Below, in pieces: positions 5,460 to 8,753 of a DNA stretch of 8,753 nucleotides. The stretch spans positions 1 to 8,753 of the forward strand of contig URLP01000071.1 of the NCBI GenBank assembly GCA_900548635.1, written 5' to 3'. This stretch comes from an uncultured Megasphaera sp. (GTDB taxonomy: Bacteria > Bacillota > Negativicutes > Veillonellales > Megasphaeraceae). The translations under genes and the position numbers were made by a program. Numbering within the stretch: the stretch's first letter is position 1; each line of letters starts with the position of its first letter. Under the pieces are notes generated by a model that saw only the letters and a program-made list of their open reading frames with translations, was not told the DNA's origin and searched no databases.

Positions 5460-6591
5460 TACGAAGAGCGGCATCTTCCTGGCCCTTGCCGTCCTCATCC
5501 TCATCGCCGTCGGCGCCTGGTTCTTCTGGGACCGCTCGCCGGCTGCCGCCCCTGGTAAGACGCCGGGGCAGCAGAACGTCCAGGAAGATGAAGCGGCGCG
5601 GCTCGTCAAGAAGATGACGCCGGAAGAAAAAATCGGCCAGCTGATGATGATCGGCATCGCCGGCACGACCATCGATGACCAGGCCCAGCGCCAGCTGGAA
5701 TACTGCCATGCCGGCAACGTCATCTTATTCGACCGCAACATGGATACGCCCCAGCAGGTCCAGAATCTGACCAAAAAAATAGACACGACGGTCCGCAAGA
5801 AGAGCGGCGTCATGCCTTTCATTGCCCTCGACCAGGAAGGCGGACAAGTCCTGCGCATGCGCAAGGCCTTCCCGCCCGTGCCGTCGGAACAGGCCATCGG
5901 CCAGAGCGGCCAGCCGGAACAGGCCAAGCAGTGGGCCGTCACGACGGGCAGTGAATTGAAGAAATTAGGAATCAATGTCAACTTCGCGCCTGTCGTCGAC
6001 CTCGGTTCCCAGGCCGAACGGTCGTACAGCATCGACCCGGCCGTCGTCACCAGTTTCGCCCATCAGGCCGTAGCCGGCTACAATCAGGTCGGCATCTGGT
6101 GCTCGCTCAAGCATTTCCCGGGCATCGGCAAGGTCAAGACGGATCCCCACATCGATGGCGACAGCGTGAACAGCACGAAGGACCAGCTCATTCAGCAGGA
6201 TCTGAAGCCCTTTGAAAACCTGATCAAGAGCGAAAACAATCAGAAAATGCTGATCATGGTCTCGAACGTCACCTTCCCGGCCCTTGACCCGAACCTTCCG
6301 GCCTGCGTCTCAAAGCCCATCATGACGGACCTTCTGCGCAACACCTTCGGTTACCAGGGCCTGATCCTCTCAGATGACATGGAAATGGGCGCCATGGCCA
6401 AGCACTACGCCTTCTCCGATATGGGCGTCATGGCCGTCAAAGCCGGTGCCGACATGGTCCTCGTCTGCCACGAATACGCCCACGAACGGGAAACCTACGA
6501 CGGTCTCCTGAAAGAATACAAGAACAACGCCGACTTCCGCAAATTAGTCGACGAAAAAGTCACCCGCATCGTCCGGACGAAGTTGAGTTAA
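5446..6591 (+). CDS. nagZ: Membrane-anchored GH3 beta-N-acetylhexosaminidase (NagZ-like)
   Basis: This 381-aa glycoside hydrolase family 3 enzyme is expected to remove terminal GlcNAc from wall-derived sugars. A hydrophobic helix at about residues 9-28, with Lys residues before it and no lipobox Cys, looks like an uncleaved signal anchor, so the enzyme should act outside the cytoplasmic membrane. The catalytic barrel starts near residue 50 with LVKKMTPEEKIGQLMMIGI. ALDQEGG binds substrate. The acid/base Asp-His dyad typical of NagZ is Asp233/His235 in KTDPH, and the nucleophile is Asp310 in LILSDDMEMGAM. The usual KHFPGHG appears here as KHFPGIG, with Ile227 in place of His. No C-terminal extra domain is present, as in short single-domain NagZ. 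The ATG at 5446 lies inside the nagA 3' end, 10 bp after GGGGAG, and shares the nagA transcript. It converges on the ROK kinase gene with 3 bp between stops. Confidence 0.9.
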   Translation: MKKPNTKSGIFLALAVLILIAVGAWFFWDRSPAAAPGKTPGQQNVQEDEAARLVKKMTPEEKIGQLMMIGIAGTTIDDQAQRQLEYCHAGNVILFDRNMDTPQQVQNLTKKIDTTVRKKSGVMPFIALDQEGGQVLRMRKAFPPVPSEQAIGQSGQPEQAKQWAVTTGSELKKLGINVNFAPVVDLGSQAERSYSIDPAVVTSFAHQAVAGYNQVGIWCSLKHFPGIGKVKTDPHIDGDSVNSTKDQLIQQDLKPFENLIKSENNQKMLIMVSNVTFPALDPNLPACVSKPIMTDLLRNTFGYQGLILSDDMEMGAMAKHYAFSDMGVMAVKAGADMVLVCHEYAHERETYDGLLKEYKNNADFRKLVDEKVTRIVRTKLS

Positions 6592-6594
6592 ATT

Positions 6595-7467
6595 TCAATG
6601 TAATAACAAATACAGTGCTCCCAGCATACCGGCATCATTCTGGAGCGACGCGAAGGCAAGCTTCGTCTTCTGGCGCATCATTTCCGGCAGGCGCGTTTTA
6701 AGGGCCTTTTCCAGCTGCGGCCGGATGAGATCTTCCCTAGCCATAATGCCGCCGCCGAGGATGAGGCATTCCGGGCCGATGAGGCTGATGATGTTCGTCA
6801 GGCCGTCGGCAAGGTTCTGACAGAATTTTTCAAAGACCGGCACGACGCGCGGATCGCCTGCGTCGAGCCAATTGCATACCTGATAGCCGTCGACCTTTTC
6901 CGGGTTGGCGGCTTTTGCTTTCGCCGCCGCCCGGCAGAGGCTGGAAGCAGAAGCGACGTCGTGCAGACGGCCCGCAGGGACGCGCATATAGGCGATTTCC
7001 CCGGCCGCATGGGAGACGCCGTGCAGGACCTGCCCATTGACGATGACGGCACCGCCGATGCTCGTGCCCACCGTGACGGCGGCCAGAGAGCGGCAGCCCT
7101 TACCGGCGCCGAGCCACATTTCCCCGAGGGCCGCGCAGTTCGTGTCATTTTCGACGACGCAGGGCAGGTCGAATTCCTCGCCGATGAGGGCTTTCCAGTC
7201 CGTGCCGCTGTAGCCGGGGATGGACATGGCATATTCGATGCGCCCCGTTTCGGGCTCCACGATGCCTGCCGTCGAGATGGCGATGCCCTGGAGCGGATGG
7301 TCGGCCAGCTGGCGCTGGATGAGGGAGAGGACTTTATGGACCAAACCCGGGCCGCCGGCCGTTTCCGTCTGGGTCGGCACGGAACCTTTTTTGTGGAAGC
7401 GGCCCGTTTCATCGATGAGACCGTATTTGACGGCTGTGCCGCCGATGTCGAAACAGCTGTAGATCAT
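6595..7467 (-). CDS. ROK-family sugar kinase lacking the zinc motif
   Basis: This 290-aa protein has the ROK fold of bacterial hexose and amino-sugar kinases. The N-terminal phosphate motif is FDIGGTAVKYG (6-16), with GIAISTAGIV at 61-70. The catalytic base is Asp108 in VVENDTNCAALGE, and GTSIGGAVI (134-142) is the second ATP-binding motif. LILGGGI near the C-terminus binds adenosine. The zinc-binding stretch of most ROK proteins (GH followed by CxCGxxGC) is absent: the sequence reads HAAGEIAYMRV, then LHDVASASSL. Zinc-free ROK proteins include beta-glucoside kinases, so the sugar cannot be read from motifs. Its neighbours nagZ and nagA make GlcNAc or a related amino sugar a reasonable guess. 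The ATG at 7467 follows AAGGAG with 8-9 bp spacing. The stop (TGA at 6597-6595) is 3 bp from the nagZ stop and no terminator separates them. Confidence 0.9.
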   Translation of the reverse strand: MIYSCFDIGGTAVKYGLIDETGRFHKKGSVPTQTETAGGPGLVHKVLSLIQRQLADHPLQGIAISTAGIVEPETGRIEYAMSIPGYSGTDWKALIGEEFDLPCVVENDTNCAALGEMWLGAGKGCRSLAAVTVGTSIGGAVIVNGQVLHGVSHAAGEIAYMRVPAGRLHDVASASSLCRAAAKAKAANPEKVDGYQVCNWLDAGDPRVVPVFEKFCQNLADGLTNIISLIGPECLILGGGIMAREDLIRPQLEKALKTRLPEMMRQKTKLAFASLQNDAGMLGALYLLLH

Positions 7468-7503
7468 GAGAATTTCTCCTTAATTGTAAAAAAATATACA
7501 AGA

Positions 7504-7509
7504 ATTATA
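7504..7509 (-). promoter_or_regulatory. Probable -10 element for the ROK kinase gene
   Basis: A perfect TATAAT on the minus strand, directly preceded by TG, lies 37 bp upstream of the kinase ATG. No good -35 hexamer is seen at 16-18 bp. Motif reading only. Confidence 0.4.
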
Positions 7510-7597
7510 CATTGATTTGACGAATTCTATGGAAAGACCTCTTATACTCATATTGTCCATTCACTTACGCAAAGCAAATGATTCAGGAGGTCATGAT

Positions 7598-7624
7598 ATG
7601 ATAAAAGAATATAGAAAGAATTAG
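7598..7624 (+). CDS. Eight-codon ORF with strong ribosome site upstream of tnpB (possible leader or remnant)
   Basis: ATG at 7598 encodes MIKEYRKN and then TAG. It is preceded by CAGGAGG (7584-7590) at good spacing (7 bp), which is much better than chance alone would usually give in this AT-rich gap. Another ATG at 7593 is too close to the ribosome site and stops after two codons. It could be a leader peptide or the 5' stub of a gene interrupted when the downstream TnpB element inserted. A promoter is possible upstream (TTGACG at 7517, TATACT at 7543), but the 20-bp spacer is poor. I do not claim a function. Confidence 0.25.
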   Translation: MIKEYRKN

Positions 7625-7632
7625 AAAATACG

Positions 7633-7661
7633 TTCTATGTTTTATTAAAATATGCTATGAT
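7633..7661 (+). promoter_or_regulatory. Probable extended -10 promoter of tnpB
   Basis: TGC followed by TATGAT (7653-7661) is a good extended -10 element, 25 bp before the tnpB ATG. The -35-like TTCTAT at 7633-7638 is weak. The ribosome site AAGGAGGTGA (7668-7677) that follows is near-perfect for tnpB. Confidence 0.45.
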
Positions 7662-7686
7662 GGTCATAAGGAGGTGACTTTTTATA

Positions 7687-8753
7687 ATGAAAAGAGTAGA
7701 ATCTCACCGCATTCGACTGTCTTCGCCGTATTACAAAATGCTGCGTGAATTTTGCCATTTGTCTAAGAATCTCTATAACCATGCCAATTATCTGGTACGG
7801 AAGGCATTTACAGATACAAAGGAATATTTAAGCTACGCCAAAGTAGATAAGCTGTTAAAAGCGGATACAGAGTATCCCGATTATCGTGCCATGCCCAGTG
7901 CCCAGGCAGCGCAGCAGACATTGCGGCTGCTGGATAAGAACTGGAAATCGTTCTTTGCAGCCAACAGGGATTGGAAAGCCCATCCGGAAAAATACAAAGG
8001 CTGTCCTAAGCTGCCAAAATACAAACGAAAAGACGGTTATTCCGTCCTCATCATGACGAATCAGACTTGTCCCTTAAAAGACGGCATTCTTTGTTTTCCA
8101 CGGAAATTCAACGGTTTTACGGTAAAGCCTCTATTTATTGAAAACAAAGCAGCCCATTTTCAACAGGTGCGTTTCGTTCCCAACAGCGACGGTATTACGA
8201 TGGAAATCATCTATGAAATTCCGGATACCGAGGCGCTTCCGGACAACGGTCGCTATGCCTCCATCGACATTGGCATCAACAATCTGGCTGCCGTTGCGAC
8301 GAACACGGAGGCCGGGACTTTTCTCATCAAAGGGACACCGCTGAAAGCGATGAACCAATTTTACAACAAGCAGTTGGCCAAGAAGAAAAGTATCTGTGAG
8401 CGCATGAATGGACGCCATTCATCTCAGCGAATCGCGCAGCTCACGGGCAAACGGAACCGCAAAGTCAGTGATTATCTTCATAAAGCCAGCCGCAGCGTTG
8501 TCAATTGGTGTGCTGAAAATCAAATTACGTCCCTCGTCATCGGCCAGAATAAAGGCTGGAAACAGGATGTCGAACTGGGAAAAAAGATGAACCAGCATTT
8601 CGTCCAGATTCCTTTCGCCAATTTCATTCAGATGTTACAATATAAAGCGGCCGATGCCGGCATCAAGGTCATCGTGACGGAAGAAAGCTATACCAGCGGT
8701 ACGTCGTTCCTCGATGGCGAACTGCCGACTAAGGATTTTTACAACAAGAAGCG
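7687..8753 (+). CDS. tnpB: IS200/IS605-family TnpB (OrfB) RNA-guided nuclease, 3' partial
   Basis: 355 codons are visible without a stop before the window ends; family members usually run to about 400-450 residues. The N-terminal region (FCHLSKNLYNHANYLVRKAF, then MPSAQAAQQTLRLLDKNWKSFF and KGCPKLPKYKRKDG) is characteristic of the OrfB/IS605 group. RuvC-I is SIDIGINNLAAV with Asp194. At the RuvC-II position, where TnpB usually reads VIED, this protein reads VIGQNKGWKQ (Gly286, Gln287), so the usual Glu is missing. A Glu pair, Glu332-Glu333, occurs just before SYTSGTSFLD, where other TnpBs read YTSQ followed by the zinc-ribbon cysteines. RuvC-III would be downstream. TnpB proteins cut DNA guided by an RNA from the element's right end and help the element persist after transposition. 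The ATG at 7687 has the ribosome site AAGGAGGTGA. No frameshift is seen in the visible part. Confidence 0.92.
   Translation, partial: MKRVESHRIRLSSPYYKMLREFCHLSKNLYNHANYLVRKAFTDTKEYLSYAKVDKLLKADTEYPDYRAMPSAQAAQQTLRLLDKNWKSFFAANRDWKAHPEKYKGCPKLPKYKRKDGYSVLIMTNQTCPLKDGILCFPRKFNGFTVKPLFIENKAAHFQQVRFVPNSDGITMEIIYEIPDTEALPDNGRYASIDIGINNLAAVATNTEAGTFLIKGTPLKAMNQFYNKQLAKKKSICERMNGRHSSQRIAQLTGKRNRKVSDYLHKASRSVVNWCAENQITSLVIGQNKGWKQDVELGKKMNQHFVQIPFANFIQMLQYKAADAGIKVIVTEESYTSGTSFLDGELPTKDFYNKK

Larger units (their letters stand above)
7625..8753 (+). mobile_element. IS200/IS605-type element carrying stand-alone tnpB (3' end outside window; left end unresolved)
   Basis: The TnpB reading frame identifies an IS200/IS605-superfamily element, probably of the tnpB-only (IS1341-like) kind: the sequence just upstream is a short non-coding gap and then the ROK kinase gene, leaving no room for a tnpA on that side. 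The left boundary is set here only as the first base after the 8-codon ORF and is a guess. A small TAGAA/TTCTA hairpin at 7623-7637 might be part of the left end. The right end, where the guide RNA is normally made, lies beyond the window. Base composition is visibly less GC-rich than in the flanking genes, in keeping with transfer. Confidence 0.55.

Noticed and set aside
4227..6050. A 607-aa open frame on the minus strand opposite nagA and nagZ
   Set aside because: It is antisense to two clearly recognised enzymes, has low-complexity composition with no recognisable domain, and no ribosome site at its start. GC-rich codons on the coding strand easily keep the antisense frame open.
7468..7686. 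A tnpA transposase or classical inverted repeats at the left end of the TnpB element
   Set aside because: The 219-bp gap is too small for tnpA, the adjacent gene is the ROK kinase, and no convincing terminal inverted repeat was seen; this superfamily does not use them.

Overview
This 8.75-kb window looks like chromosomal DNA from a moderately GC-rich Firmicute. The GC-rich codon use, strong AGGAGG-type ribosome binding sites and AT-rich intergenic gaps suggest a Negativicute such as Megasphaera or a relative. That placement is inferred from style, not from a marker gene.

Layout. (1) 1-411, plus strand: the C-terminal catalytic domain of a NlpC/P60 cell-wall peptidase, cut by the window edge. 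(2) 458-2189, minus strand: a LysR-type regulator whose 3' end overlaps the start of an unrecognised 262-aa protein, closed by a terminator at 411-442. (3) 2377-3854, plus strand, divergent from lysR: dinB (DNA polymerase IV) followed 14 bp later by a 95-aa protein of unknown function. (4) 3855-4304: a 450-bp non-coding, AT-rich stretch holding five exact TTATNCACA DnaA boxes and many one-mismatch boxes on both strands, including a perfect 16-nt direct repeat and a large hairpin with a T-tract. (5) 4305-6591, plus strand: nagA (GlcNAc-6-phosphate deacetylase) overlapping a membrane-anchored GH3 beta-N-acetylhexosaminidase (NagZ-like). (6) 6595-7467, minus strand: a ROK-family sugar kinase converging on nagZ with only 3 bp between stop codons. 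(7) 7598-8753, plus strand: a tiny 8-codon ORF and then a stand-alone IS200/IS605-type TnpB that runs off the window.

How the genes fit together. NagZ-like hydrolase, ROK kinase and NagA form a plausible amino-sugar salvage set: release GlcNAc from wall fragments outside the cytoplasmic membrane, phosphorylate it inside, then deacetylate it to GlcN-6-P. The kinase's substrate is inferred from this context. The NlpC/P60 peptidase is also a wall enzyme but belongs to a separate transcription unit. dinB and its small partner are co-transcribed.

The most interesting parts are the DnaA-box cluster between the dinB unit and nagA, far from any visible dnaA or dnaN gene, and the TnpB. The TnpB lacks the usual RuvC-II glutamate but has a Glu pair 46 residues downstream, the pattern described for TnpB lineages with a rearranged catalytic site.
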